Source: an uncultured Selenomonadales bacterium
GTDB taxonomy: Bacteria > Bacillota > Negativicutes > Selenomonadales > Selenomonadaceae
DNA length: 64,000 nucleotides
Direction of reading: 5' to 3'
Assembly: GCA_946408355.1 (NCBI GenBank)
Contig: CAMJRX010000003.1
Coordinates: forward strand, 1-64,000
The notes under the pieces were generated by a model that was not told the DNA's origin, made no database searches, and saw only the letters and a program-made list of their open reading frames with translations. Positions within the stretch are counted from its first letter, which is position 1. Each line of letters opens with the position of its first letter. Positions 1 to 7,570 of this stretch are shown here, piece by piece. A program made the position numbers and the translations under genes.

Positions 1-54
1 TAAGATTTCTCATATTCACACTTTGCTTAATCGTTTATGAACACCTGTTCTAAG
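1..54 (+). mobile_element. Right end of an IS5-type insertion sequence (copy 1, remainder outside the window)
   Basis: Bases 3-41 encode the last 12 residues of a transposase (KISHIHTLLNRL then stop), the same C-terminus as in the fuller copy ending near 8274. The DNA after the stop (GAACAC, three bases, TTCTAAG) matches the right terminus of that copy, so the element ends near base 54. It abuts a headless ABC transporter frame, so this copy probably truncated that gene. The rest of the element lies upstream of the window. Confidence 0.8.
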
Positions 55-600
55 AGCGGAGCAGTTTATTACGACGGGCAAGATTTATCCGAACTGAATG
101 TTTCGTCGGTTCGCAGTCAAATGGGCGTTGTTTTGCAGAACGGGCAACTTATGAGCGGCGATATTTTTACAAATATTGTCGGCACAACCACTTTGACGCA
201 AGATGACGCTTGGGAAGCCGCTAAAGCCGCCGGACTCGACGAAGATATAAAAAAAATGCCAATGGGCATGCAAACCGTCATAAGCGAAGGCGCCACGAAT
301 ATCAGCGGCGGGCAACGACAAAGAATTCTGATTGCGCGGGCTTTGGCGGCAAAACCGGCAATTTTAATCTTCGACGAGGCAACTTCCGCCCTCGATAACC
401 GCACTCAAGCCATTGTCACTGAAAGTTTGAATAAGAGAAACGTCACGCGAATAATTGTCGCGCACAGATTGAGCACGATTGAAAATTGCGACCGAATAAT
501 CGTCTTAGACAAAGGAAAAATCGTTGAGAGCGGTACTTTCGCTGAACTCGTTGCAATGAACGGAATTTTCGCCGATTTGGTCAGGCGGCAGATTGCTTGA
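55..600 (+). pseudogene. C-terminal ATPase remnant of an NHLP/NHLM-type bacteriocin ABC exporter
   Basis: The frame (about 180 residues) holds the Q-loop region (VVLQNGQLMSGDI), an ABC signature ISGGQRQR, a Walker B segment (ILIFDEATSALD) and the H-loop (VAHR), but no Walker A or membrane domain. The missing part lies where the IS end sits. Wording such as SGDIFTNI and the position next to Nif11 precursors fit the NHLP leader-peptide exporter family, which cleaves leaders and exports peptide products. An ATG at 37 lies inside the IS end and is probably not a native start. Without the P-loop it cannot be a working exporter. The stop overlaps the ribosome site of the sigma gene, so the two were cotranscribed. 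Confidence 0.8.
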
Positions 601-608
601 GGTGTTTT

Positions 609-1148
609 ATGGATAAAAATTATTATAATCGGCTGGCAGAAATAGCTATAGATGACGACGAGGCTTTTACGGAGCTGTATGAAAGATATTTTCCGACGGT
701 CTACGCCATGATTTTTGCACGATTAAAGGACGTTACGACTTCGGACGACATTGTCAGCGAAATTTTTATTAAGGTCGCGCTGAATTTGGATAGACACGAT
801 AAAAAATTTGCGTTTTCTACTTGGCTGTTTAAAATCGCGTCGAATACGCTTGCAGATTATTTTCGTAGGCAAAAACGAAATCGCGAGGACAGTTGGGACG
901 ACTTTTTAGAGCTTAAAGCTCCGAAAAGTGAACAGTCCGAAGAAAAATTTTTGGTTTCCGAGCTTACTAAAGATTTATTGCGAGCGTTGGACAAATTATC
1001 CGACCGTCAACGGCAAATCATCGAGCTAAAATATTGGTCAGAGCTTTCAAACGTCGAGATTGCCGAAATGTTAAATCTCAGCGCGAGCAACGTCGGTTTT
1101 ATCCATTATCAAGCGATTAAACGACTGCGCGAGTTACTTAACGAATAA
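609..1148 (+). CDS. Sigma-70 family (ECF-like) RNA polymerase sigma factor
   Basis: The 179-residue protein has a region 2 with an LYERYFPTVYAMIFARLKD helix, the typical DDIVSEIFIKV element and FSTWLFKIASNTLADYFRR, then region 4 with LSDRQRQIIELKYWSELSNVEIAE and an HTH ending in AIKRLRELL. It has the two-domain size of ECF-type sigma factors. I chose the ATG at 609 because GAGGT lies about six bases upstream; an in-frame start at 597 has no such site. It follows the exporter remnant directly and precedes three RiPP precursors, so it may drive them, but I see no anti-sigma gene. Function is from family; the target is inference. Confidence 0.85.
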   Translation: MDKNYYNRLAEIAIDDDEAFTELYERYFPTVYAMIFARLKDVTTSDDIVSEIFIKVALNLDRHDKKFAFSTWLFKIASNTLADYFRRQKRNREDSWDDFLELKAPKSEQSEEKFLVSELTKDLLRALDKLSDRQRQIIELKYWSELSNVEIAEMLNLSASNVGFIHYQAIKRLRELLNE

Positions 1149-1274
1149 AAATTCAATCGGACAACGAAAAAACTTCGACCGTGCGGCGAAAAATTTTTTT
1201 GGAAACTCTAATGGATTTGGATTTTGAACGTCTATATAAGTGTAAGACAAAAAAATTTTAGGAGGCTGATAAAT

Positions 1275-1589
1275 ATGTCAGTCGAACAGGTAAAGGCGTT
1301 TTTCGCCAAGACAAAAGAAGATTCTGCACTCGCGCAGAAACTCAAGGACGCTCAAGCGGCGTACACGGGCGATAAGTCCGACAAAGACGCGGCGATTGCG
1401 GCGTTTGTCATTCCCATTGCAAAGGCGGCCGGTTTTAACTTCACGGTCGAGGACTTCAAGGCAGCTTTCGCCAATTACGAAGAAGGCGATTCGTCCGCAG
1501 ACGAACTCAAGGCTGTCGCCGGTGGTATCTATGATGGCTGCGGTGATACAGCTATTTGGTGCGGTTCAGTGTGGCAGAGTTGGACTTAA
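1275..1589 (+). CDS. Nif11-type RiPP precursor peptide 1
   Basis: The 104-residue product has an 84-residue leader beginning MSVEQVKAFFAKTKED and ending in AVAGG, the double-glycine exporter cleavage point of Nif11-type leaders. The predicted core has 20 residues with two Cys (IYDGCGDTAIWCGSVWQSWT). The start at 1275 follows AGGAGGCTGATAA; a longer frame from 1224 lacks a site. Leader DNA is almost identical to that of precursor 2, while the cores are unrelated. Such peptides are normally modified by a leader-recognising enzyme and exported by an NHLP transporter. Here both partners are broken, so the product may be unprocessed unless another locus helps. Confidence 0.88.
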   Translation: MSVEQVKAFFAKTKEDSALAQKLKDAQAAYTGDKSDKDAAIAAFVIPIAKAAGFNFTVEDFKAAFANYEEGDSSADELKAVAGGIYDGCGDTAIWCGSVWQSWT

Positions 1590-1643
1590 TTAGTTGTTAA
1601 TTTAAATTAATCGTATGAAGATTGTTTAGGAGACTGATAATAT

Positions 1644-1976
1644 ATGTCAGTCGAACAGGTTAAGGCGTTTTTCGATAAGGTAAACGCGGATCCGACTCTC
1701 TCGCAGAAGTTCAAAGACGCTCAGGCGGCGTACACGGGCGACAAGTCCGACAAAGACGCGGCGATTGCGGCGTTTGTCATTCCCATTGCAAAGGCGGCCG
1801 GTTTTAACTTCACGGTCGAGGATTTCAAGGCGGCTTTCGCCAATTACGAAGAAGGCGAATCATCCGCAGACGAACTCAAAGCTGTTGCAGGAGGTTTGAA
1901 AGAGTGCGTATTAGGTGCGGTTTTCTTTGAGAGGACTGGACTAGCTAATTGCAGTGTAGTTATTAATTTAAATTAA
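1644..1976 (+). CDS. Nif11-type RiPP precursor peptide 2
   Basis: The 110-residue product has the same leader plan as precursor 1 (MSVEQVKAFFDKVNADP to AVAGG). From about residue 25 to the cleavage point the two leaders differ at very few positions. The predicted core is about 26 residues with two Cys (LKECVLGAVFFERTGLANC then SVVINLN) and bears no resemblance to core 1. Its ribosome site TAGGAGACTGATAA and its upstream AT-rich spacer are duplicated along with the gene. Conserved leader plus free core fits repeated duplication with core diversification. Confidence 0.88.
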   Translation: MSVEQVKAFFDKVNADPTLSQKFKDAQAAYTGDKSDKDAAIAAFVIPIAKAAGFNFTVEDFKAAFANYEEGESSADELKAVAGGLKECVLGAVFFERTGLANCSVVINLN

Positions 1977-2008
1977 TCGTATAAAAATTACTTAGGAGGC
2001 TGAATAAT

Positions 2009-2374
2009 ATGTCATTTAACAAAATCAAGGCGTTTTTCGATAAGGTAAACGCGGATCCGGCTCTCACGCAGAAGTTCAAAGACGCTCAGGCGGCTTACAA
2101 GGGCGACACGTCTGACAAAACGGCGGTACTGGCGGCAATCGCCATTCCCATTGCAAAGGCGATCGGTTTTAACCTCACGGTCGAGGATTTCAAGGCGGTT
2201 TACGACAATGACGAAGAAGGCGAATCGTCTGCAGACGAACTCAAAGCTGTTGCAGGGGGTTGGTATGATGAGTGCGGTGAGCCTTTGGAGGCTCGTGATT
2301 ACTGCGCTCTACCTAATGAACAAGTAATAATATGCGGTGCTTTAAGTCCGGCTCTTAATCCGCTTGTTGGATAA
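2009..2374 (+). CDS. Nif11-type RiPP precursor peptide 3
   Basis: The 121-residue product has a more diverged leader (MSFNKIKAFFDKVNADPALT to AVAGG) and the longest core, about 37 residues with three Cys and two Pro-rich stretches (begins WYDECGEPLEARDYC). The start follows TTAGGAGGCTGAATAAT. The end of its leader, from GESSADELKAVAGG, is shared with copy 2. It is followed by an intrinsic terminator, which would place the three precursors in one abundant transcript separate from most of the radical SAM message. Confidence 0.87.
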   Translation: MSFNKIKAFFDKVNADPALTQKFKDAQAAYKGDTSDKTAVLAAIAIPIAKAIGFNLTVEDFKAVYDNDEEGESSADELKAVAGGWYDECGEPLEARDYCALPNEQVIICGALSPALNPLVG

Positions 2375-2418
2375 CAGTAGGCTGTTTCGCGGCTAACAAA
2401 AGAAATGTGAAAATTTTT

Positions 2419-2451
2419 GGCAGGGTGAAGCGTTTTACCCTGCCTTTTTTT
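2419..2451 (+). terminator. Intrinsic terminator or attenuator between precursors and radical SAM gene
   Basis: GGCAGGGT at 2419-2426 pairs perfectly with ACCCTGCC at 2437-2444 and is followed by seven T. It lies 18 bases before the ATG of the radical SAM gene. Partial readthrough would give many precursor transcripts per enzyme transcript, the usual stoichiometry in RiPP loci. Confidence 0.85.
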
Positions 2452-2468
2452 AAACGGAGGTTTTCGAT

Positions 2469-2980
2469 ATGTTTTACAAGCTGAAAAAAGATTATATGTT
2501 GCGAGGCTGGAAACTTTTGCCTACCGGAATCATAAATCGCGAGACACGGCAGCTTAAGGTCTTGTCGGGTAAAAAATTTGCGGTGTTGAAGCTGTGCAAC
2601 GGGCTTTGGGACTCGGACAGCATATTGTTTGACGACGATCAGCGCAAAATAATGGAAGAACTCCGCGAAGACGGTTACGTTGAGGCAAATGACACGCCCT
2701 CGACGCTCGAATCCGTTCAGGAATATAAATTTTATGATAATCGTTTCGTAAATTCGGCACATTGGTCGATAACGGGCAAATGCAACTGCAAGTGTCGTCA
2801 TTGTTATATGTCCGCGCCTAAACATAAGGTCGAGGAGTTCACTCACGAACAATGCATGGACATAATCGCACAACTTTCGGCTTGCGGCGTTCAAAATATA
2901 TCGTTGACGGGCGGCGAGGCTCTCGTTCGGAAAGATTTTTGGGAGATTGTAGACGCTTTGATTGCCGCCGACATAAGAAA
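2469..2980 (+). pseudogene. Radical SAM RiPP-modifying enzyme, 3' truncated
   Basis: The frame starts at ATG 2469 after ACGGAGG. Residues 1-75 resemble the PqqD-like recognition region of SPASM-type peptide-modifying enzymes. The [4Fe-4S] motif CNCKCRHC (CxxxCxxC) and the SAM-binding ISLTGGEALVRKDF follow. After ALIAADIR the sequence runs into an IS end; the frame stays open to 3101, but those last residues are foreign. The C-terminal half of the barrel and any SPASM domain are missing. Full-length relatives are about 350-450 residues, so this is very likely inactive. Context makes it the former maturase of the three precursors. Confidence 0.8.
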
Positions 2981-2992
2981 GTGTGTTCACAG
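2974..2992 (+). mobile_element. Solitary left tip of an IS5-type element
   Basis: TAAGAAAGTGTGTTCACAG matches the left terminus of the copy at 7571 (CTAAGAATGTGTGTTCACAG) almost base for base. No transposase DNA follows; the sequence changes at once to a toxin-gene fragment. Adjacent deletion starting inside the element would leave such a tip. Confidence 0.65.
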
Positions 2993-3212
2993 GAAAAATT
3001 TCTCTCTGCTCTATTATCACCCCAAACTCCCAAATGCAATAATCCGCCTCATCAGTATTATCACCTGTAGAAGGACCTCTGTAGTAATTCTGAGGAGTTA
3101 ATTCAAGCGAAATCTGAAATATATCTTCCTGCAGTAACCCTAAAGCAGTCAGTGTACAAATATTTTTGCCTCGTTGTCTAACAGACCCTAGAATAATTTT
3201 AAAGCGCTTCAA
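2993..3212 (-). pseudogene. MqsR-like toxin gene fragment, cut by the IS tip
   Basis: On the minus strand from a TTG at 3212, the product starts MKRFKIILGSVRQRGKNICT and carries SLELTPQNYYRGPS and DYCIWEFGVIIEQREIF. This resembles MqsR-family type II toxins, in which a GP...D..WEFGK segment precedes an EIYIKLK strand. The expected IKLK strand and everything after it are replaced by IS-derived DNA. The start overlaps the last codons of mnmG by 14 bases. A longer antisense frame continues through the radical SAM gene but is a chance extension. The family call is moderate; the truncation is clear. Confidence 0.5.
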
Positions 3213-5058
3213 TCCAAACTAACAGAACGGAAATATCTGCCGGCGACACTCCAGAAATCCTCGACGCTTGCCCGATTGAACGCGGGCGAATGGCAGAAAG
3301 TTTTTCGCGAGCCTCGACGCGCAAATTTTTTATCGCGTTGTAGTCAATTTGGGCGGGAATAATTTTATCTTCCAGGCGGTCAAGCTTAGCGGCGAGTTCC
3401 GCTTGTTTTTTTATGTAGCCTTCGTAAAAAATGCTGATTTCAACCTGCGCGGCGGCTTCCGAAGAAATTTCAGGCAAATCAAACGCGGCGCGAAGTTTTT
3501 CATACGTGACAAAAGGTCGACGCAAAAATTCAGCAAGCGGCATTGTGTTATGAATTTCTCCCAACTTTAATCTCGAAAGTTTTTGATTAACTTCCGCGCT
3601 CGGAGTCAATTTAATCTCGTTGAGGCGTTGAGTAGCTGATAAAATTTCGTCGCGCTTAGTCTCGAAAATTTTTCTACGTTCAGGCGAGGCAAGTCCGATT
3701 CTTATTGCGTGCGGCGTCAAGCGTAAATCGGCGTTATCTTGTCTCAAAAGTAATCTGTATTCTGCGCGGGAAGTCATCATGCGATAAGGCTCGTTGGTGC
3801 CTTTCGTAACTAAGTCGTCAATCAACACGCCGATATAAGCTTCGGAGCGTTTTAAAATCAACGGCTCAAAATTTTTAACGAAAGCCGCCGCATTTATCCC
3901 AGCGATTAATCCTTGCGCGGCTGCCTCTTCATAACCGCTGGTTCCATTCGATTGTCCAGCCGAAAAAAATCCCGCGATATTTTTAAATTCTAACGTCGGC
4001 TTGAGTTGCAACGGGTCAAGGCAATCGTATTCAATCGCATATCCCGCCCGCATAATTTTTGCCCGCTCAAGTCCGGGTATCGTGTGCAAAAATTCTATCT
4101 GTACGTCCATTGGCATTGAAGTCGACATACCTTGAACATAATATTCCTGCGTGTTCAAACCTTCCGGCTCTAAGAAAAGTTGATGGCGCTCTTTATCGGG
4201 GAAACGAATAATTTTCGACTCAATCGATGGACAATAACGCGGACCAATTCCCTCGATAATTCCATTCGCCATTGGTGCGCGGTGCAAATTTTTTCTCAAG
4301 ATTTCGTGCGTCCGTTCGTTCGTGTAGGTTAAGTAGCAGTTCACGCGATTTTTAACAGGCTCACGAGTCATGAACGAAAAATTTTGCGGAGGCTCATCGC
4401 CGCGTTGAAGTTCCATTTTGTCAAAGTCTAAAGTTCTAGCGTCAACCCGCGCAGGCGTGCCCGTCTTAAAACGCATGAGTTTGACGCCTAAATTTTTCAA
4501 CGCGGAAGAAAGTTTAAGGGCGGCTCGTTGACCGTTGGGACCGCCGTCAAAAATACTTTCGCCGATAATAATTTTTCCGCTAAGATAAGTGCCGCTCGCC
4601 AAAATCACCGCGCTCGCTAAAAAAGTTTCACCCGTTTCCGCGCTAACACCTACGACTTTATTATCCTCAACTAAAATATTTTCAATCAGCAGTTGTTTCA
4701 AGTCCAAGCCGTCGACGTTCTCGCAAAAATTTTTCATGACGGCTTGATAAATTTTTTTATCGGCTTGAGCGCGCAGAGCTTGAACGGCTGGACCTTTGCC
4801 GGTGTTAAGCGTGCGAAATTGAATACAAGTTTGATCAGCGGCAATTCCCATTTGTCCGCCGAGCGCGTCAATTTCTTTAACCAAATGACCTTTAGCGGGA
4901 CCGCCGATTGACGGGTTGCACGGCATCATTGCTAAATTTTCCAGCGATAAAGTCGTCAACAAAGTTTTGCAACCCAGCCGCGCAGAAGCCAATGCCGCCT
5001 CAATTCCCGCGTGCCCCGCCCCAATTACTATCACGTCGTATTTATCGGCTATAAACAA
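3199..5058 (-). CDS. mnmG: tRNA uridine 5-carboxymethylaminomethyl modification enzyme MnmG (GidA)
   Basis: This FAD enzyme works with MnmE to modify the wobble uridine of several tRNAs. The 619-residue protein has the N-terminal dinucleotide motif VIVIGAGHAGIEAA, the family signature NPSIGGPAKGHLVKEIDALGG, a second block GYEEAAAQGLIAGINAA and the C-terminal helical domain ending GVSPADISVLLVWIEAL. Length is normal. I chose the TTG at 5058 since AGGAGGA lies seven bases upstream; a frame from an ATG at 5082 would put that site inside the gene. It is separated by about 30 bases from the upstream helicase, an unusual neighbour; mnmE is not in the window. Confidence 0.95.
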   Translation of the reverse strand: MFIADKYDVIVIGAGHAGIEAALASARLGCKTLLTTLSLENLAMMPCNPSIGGPAKGHLVKEIDALGGQMGIAADQTCIQFRTLNTGKGPAVQALRAQADKKIYQAVMKNFCENVDGLDLKQLLIENILVEDNKVVGVSAETGETFLASAVILASGTYLSGKIIIGESIFDGGPNGQRAALKLSSALKNLGVKLMRFKTGTPARVDARTLDFDKMELQRGDEPPQNFSFMTREPVKNRVNCYLTYTNERTHEILRKNLHRAPMANGIIEGIGPRYCPSIESKIIRFPDKERHQLFLEPEGLNTQEYYVQGMSTSMPMDVQIEFLHTIPGLERAKIMRAGYAIEYDCLDPLQLKPTLEFKNIAGFFSAGQSNGTSGYEEAAAQGLIAGINAAAFVKNFEPLILKRSEAYIGVLIDDLVTKGTNEPYRMMTSRAEYRLLLRQDNADLRLTPHAIRIGLASPERRKIFETKRDEILSATQRLNEIKLTPSAEVNQKLSRLKLGEIHNTMPLAEFLRRPFVTYEKLRAAFDLPEISSEAAAQVEISIFYEGYIKKQAELAAKLDRLEDKIIPAQIDYNAIKNLRVEAREKLSAIRPRSIGQASRISGVSPADISVLLVWIEAL

Positions 5059-5086
5059 ATTTTCTCCTCCTGTTATATGCATTTAC

Positions 5087-6604
5087 TTAAATCCTCCGCC
5101 GCGACGAATTCCGCGAATAATTTCTACTTGGAAATTTTTTCTTGAGATCCTCCCATTTGTAATAAGCCCAGCCCTTTTGATAGCCGCATACTTCCGCAAT
5201 ATGTAAACAATCCTCATAAGATTTGGCGTGTTCGAGAGATCTAAACGCAACCCAGCCAACTTGATAATTTTTAGCTTTAGCAATCTCCATAAACTCTTCA
5301 GGCGTCGTCGGTGCATGAATCACACGCGGTTTAGGCTTTTTAGGCGGCGGTGCAACTTTCTTTTTAATTTGCATAAAAACGCCTTCATGCTCCGTTAAGC
5401 GTTCCTCCTCGTCCTCTTCGGTGACAAATTTATAACCACATTCCGGACAAGTGTACATGCCGAACGGGACGACCAACCCGCATTCCGGACATTCCTTAGT
5501 AGGTGCCGGCAAATGAATTTTAGGTTTATTTGGGTTGAGCGTCCAATCGTGATTTTCATTGGGCAAGCCGTGCCGCAGATAATTTTGTACGTGGTCAATG
5601 ATAATTGCGACTTTATTTGGATCCGTCGGGTCGGGACGCATAGGACGCATTGCCTGCTGAATAAAAAGCGTTAAAGATTTTGTCGGGCGGGCGAGAATAA
5701 CGGCTTGCATATTCGGCACGTCAAAACCTTCGCTGAAAAGTTCGGCATTGCACAAAACTTTAATCTTACCTAAGCGAAAATCTTCAACAATGCGTTCGCG
5801 AACTTTGCTAGGAGTTTCGCCGTCAACATGTTCAGCAACAATTCCCGCCTCTTTAAAGGACGAGGCAACTTTCATGGAGTGCTTAACGTTGACGCAATAA
5901 CAAATGGCAGATTTACCGCTTGCAATTTTTTTGTAGTTGTCAACGATACCGCCGATAATGCGATTGTCGCTCATAACCTTAGCGAGGTCAGAATTATTAT
6001 ATTCGCCGAATTTGATTCTAACTTTTTTAAGGTCGAGTTTGGTAGCAGAGGCAAAATAATGGAAGTCAGTTAAGTTGCCAAGTTTTATGAGGTCGTCGAC
6101 GGTTGGACCTTTAACCATTGCAGAAAAAATATCGCAAAGAGTAATGCCGCCCATACGTTGAGGGGTAGCCGTCACACCGAGCAAATAAGCGTCGGGATAA
6201 GCGTTGAGAATTTTTTTGTAAGTATTCGCTAAAATGTGGTGGCATTCGTCGCAAATTAGAAAATCGGGTGAGGCAACTTTTTTTAAGCGGCGAGATAAAG
6301 TTTGAACGCTAGCGATTTGAACGGGCAAATCTAATTGGTCTTTGAATCCGGCAGAAATAATTCCGTGCTCAATTCCCAGTCGGTCAAAAGTTTCTGACGT
6401 CTGTTTAATAAGTTCATGGCGGTGAACAAAAAATATTGCAGTCTTGCCGCGCCGCGCCACTTCGCGAATCATCCAGCCTGTCATAATAGTTTTGCCTGCA
6501 CCGCAGGGAGCCACGCCGACAATGCGCTTGTGATTTTGTATGAATTCATTTCGGACATCATCGATAAATTGTTGCTGGTAAGGTCGAAGAATAATATTTT
6601 CCAT
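5087..6604 (-). CDS. Phage-type DEAD/DEAH-box (SF2) helicase with C-terminal zinc ribbon
   Basis: The protein of about 505 residues has Walker A APCGAGKT (around residue 32), motif II DECH, motif III VTATP and motif VI QQAMRPMRP, the layout of SSL2-like helicases common in phages of Firmicutes. A four-Cys ribbon (CPEC...CPEC) follows, then a Lys/Pro-rich linker and a small C-terminal domain with NYQVGWVAFRSLEHAKSY. ATG 6604 is the likelier start; a GTG at 6613 is also possible, and neither has a strong ribosome site. It adjoins a prophage relic, so it is probably the best preserved prophage gene there. Confidence 0.85.
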   Translation of the reverse strand: MENIILRPYQQQFIDDVRNEFIQNHKRIVGVAPCGAGKTIMTGWMIREVARRGKTAIFFVHRHELIKQTSETFDRLGIEHGIISAGFKDQLDLPVQIASVQTLSRRLKKVASPDFLICDECHHILANTYKKILNAYPDAYLLGVTATPQRMGGITLCDIFSAMVKGPTVDDLIKLGNLTDFHYFASATKLDLKKVRIKFGEYNNSDLAKVMSDNRIIGGIVDNYKKIASGKSAICYCVNVKHSMKVASSFKEAGIVAEHVDGETPSKVRERIVEDFRLGKIKVLCNAELFSEGFDVPNMQAVILARPTKSLTLFIQQAMRPMRPDPTDPNKVAIIIDHVQNYLRHGLPNENHDWTLNPNKPKIHLPAPTKECPECGLVVPFGMYTCPECGYKFVTEEDEEERLTEHEGVFMQIKKKVAPPPKKPKPRVIHAPTTPEEFMEIAKAKNYQVGWVAFRSLEHAKSYEDCLHIAEVCGYQKGWAYYKWEDLKKKFPSRNYSRNSSRRRI

Positions 6605-6652
6605 AGTAATCACGCCGTTCCATTTAATTGATTAATTTTAACGTCAAAGCCG

Positions 6653-7064
6653 CTATTTAGTCAAATAAATATTTAAAAATTCAAAAGACGTTGTGACATT
6701 TTTAAAGTATGATAATTTACTAGCCGTAAACAACCGCATAACGGCTAGCTTTGTAAAACTTTTGTAGTCGTCGAATTTACTCCATTGAGCGTTCCAAACG
6801 ACGCAACCTAAACTGCGCCAGTCAATGTAATCTTTAAGCCAAGAATAGCTTGCATAAATATCGCAGTCCAAAGGCTTAATAGTAGCGAGAAAAGCACGGC
6901 AGATAGCAGTAACGTTGCATTTAGAAAAGTTAAAACGTACCGAGCTTTGTAGCTGTTGTCGTCGTCAATATCGAAGAAAACGGGCAGTAAGTCCGAGTTC
7001 TGAATTAACGCGGGTCAAAACATTTTGAAGTTGAGAAACTTTAATAAAATTGTCTGTATTAGCC
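6653..7064 (-). pseudogene. Prophage relic: GH25-type lysozyme fragment joined to a short tail-associated ORF
   Basis: Minus-strand reading gives MANTDNFIKVSQLQNVLTRV (from ATG 7064), a start like small tail-region phage proteins. In another frame a glycosidase-like piece PVFFDIDDDNSYKARYV follows. After a further shift near 6920 comes CNVTAICRAFLATIKPLDCD and IYASYSWLKDYIDW...VWNAQW. The second and third pieces match the order of GH25 lysozyme elements (FDIE acid motif, C.AICRAF helix, YAN/S..WL strand, VWNAQW). At least two frame changes show decay. It is probably the endolysin of the prophage that left the helicase. Confidence 0.55.
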
Positions 7065-7130
7065 ATAATAAATTACATCCAAAATATAATTCAACGCCTA
7101 AGTCCGTGTGTACTCGTCCAAAGGACGCTT

Positions 7131-7525
7131 TTAGCCAAAAACATTATCAAGCAGTTGGTCAATCTATTCATTAGTTGCAATTTGAGACTCATCAACAGTA
7201 GAACAATAAAAGGCACTATTCAGCGCAGGTAAACGCTAGTGTCCTTGAAAGTGTGTTTCTGCAAGGGAGAAATTAAAATGCCGCTTTCAGGTACGGCAAA
7301 AGTCGTCATTTCAAGCGTGCGGATGTTGCTTGCGTTTTGAATTGTGCTGCTAGTTTCGTTAATCTTAATGAATTCTTTATTCGTGGTATAAAAATTGTCG
7401 CCAAGTTTGACGGTGTTAACGTCGCCGACATATCGATAAACATATTCGCCGTCAAGCCAAGCCTCAATTATGCCGTCGTCAACGCCCGAAATCATCTTGC
7501 CAAGTCCCCTGAATTTCGCGCCTAA
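7131..7525 (-). pseudogene. Relic of a phage tail or carbohydrate-binding protein
   Basis: The frame entering at 7525 reads GAKFRGLGKMISGVDDGIIE and AWLDGEYVYRYVGDVNTVKL, resembling a concanavalin/LamG-like sandwich, and runs to a stop near 7220. Just downstream, in another frame, STVDESQIATNE is followed by a TAG (7164-7166) and IDQLLDNVFG then TAA, a pattern like phage-tail C-termini. I cannot name the family. The 5' side is cut by the IS at 7571. Together with the lysozyme fragment it marks a decayed tail/lysis module. Confidence 0.4.
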
Positions 7526-7570
7526 TTATGGTTTTCCAGTCATAATTGTTTGAATAATTGACAGTAGATT

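Larger units (their letters stand above)
1261..2274 (+). repeat. Three tandem direct repeats (ribosome site plus leader-coding DNA)
   Basis: The units near 1261-1526, 1630-1895 and 1994-2260 repeat the ribosome site, the start codon and the leader-coding sequence of the precursors. Units 1 and 2 are near-identical over about 200 bases, and the spacers before units 2 and 3 share a TTAATTTAAATTAATCGTAT stretch. Similarity stops abruptly at the GG cleavage codons, where the core sequences begin. Confidence 0.85.

Noticed and set aside
1201..1234. ECF-type promoter for precursor 1 (GGAAAC and CGTCTA)
   Set aside because: The spacing is 22 bases, too long for known ECF promoters; left as a remark only.
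2355..3212. Long minus-strand frame across the radical SAM gene
   Set aside because: Only the first 70 or so residues (to about 2993) look like a real protein; the rest is antisense to radical SAM and precursor DNA.
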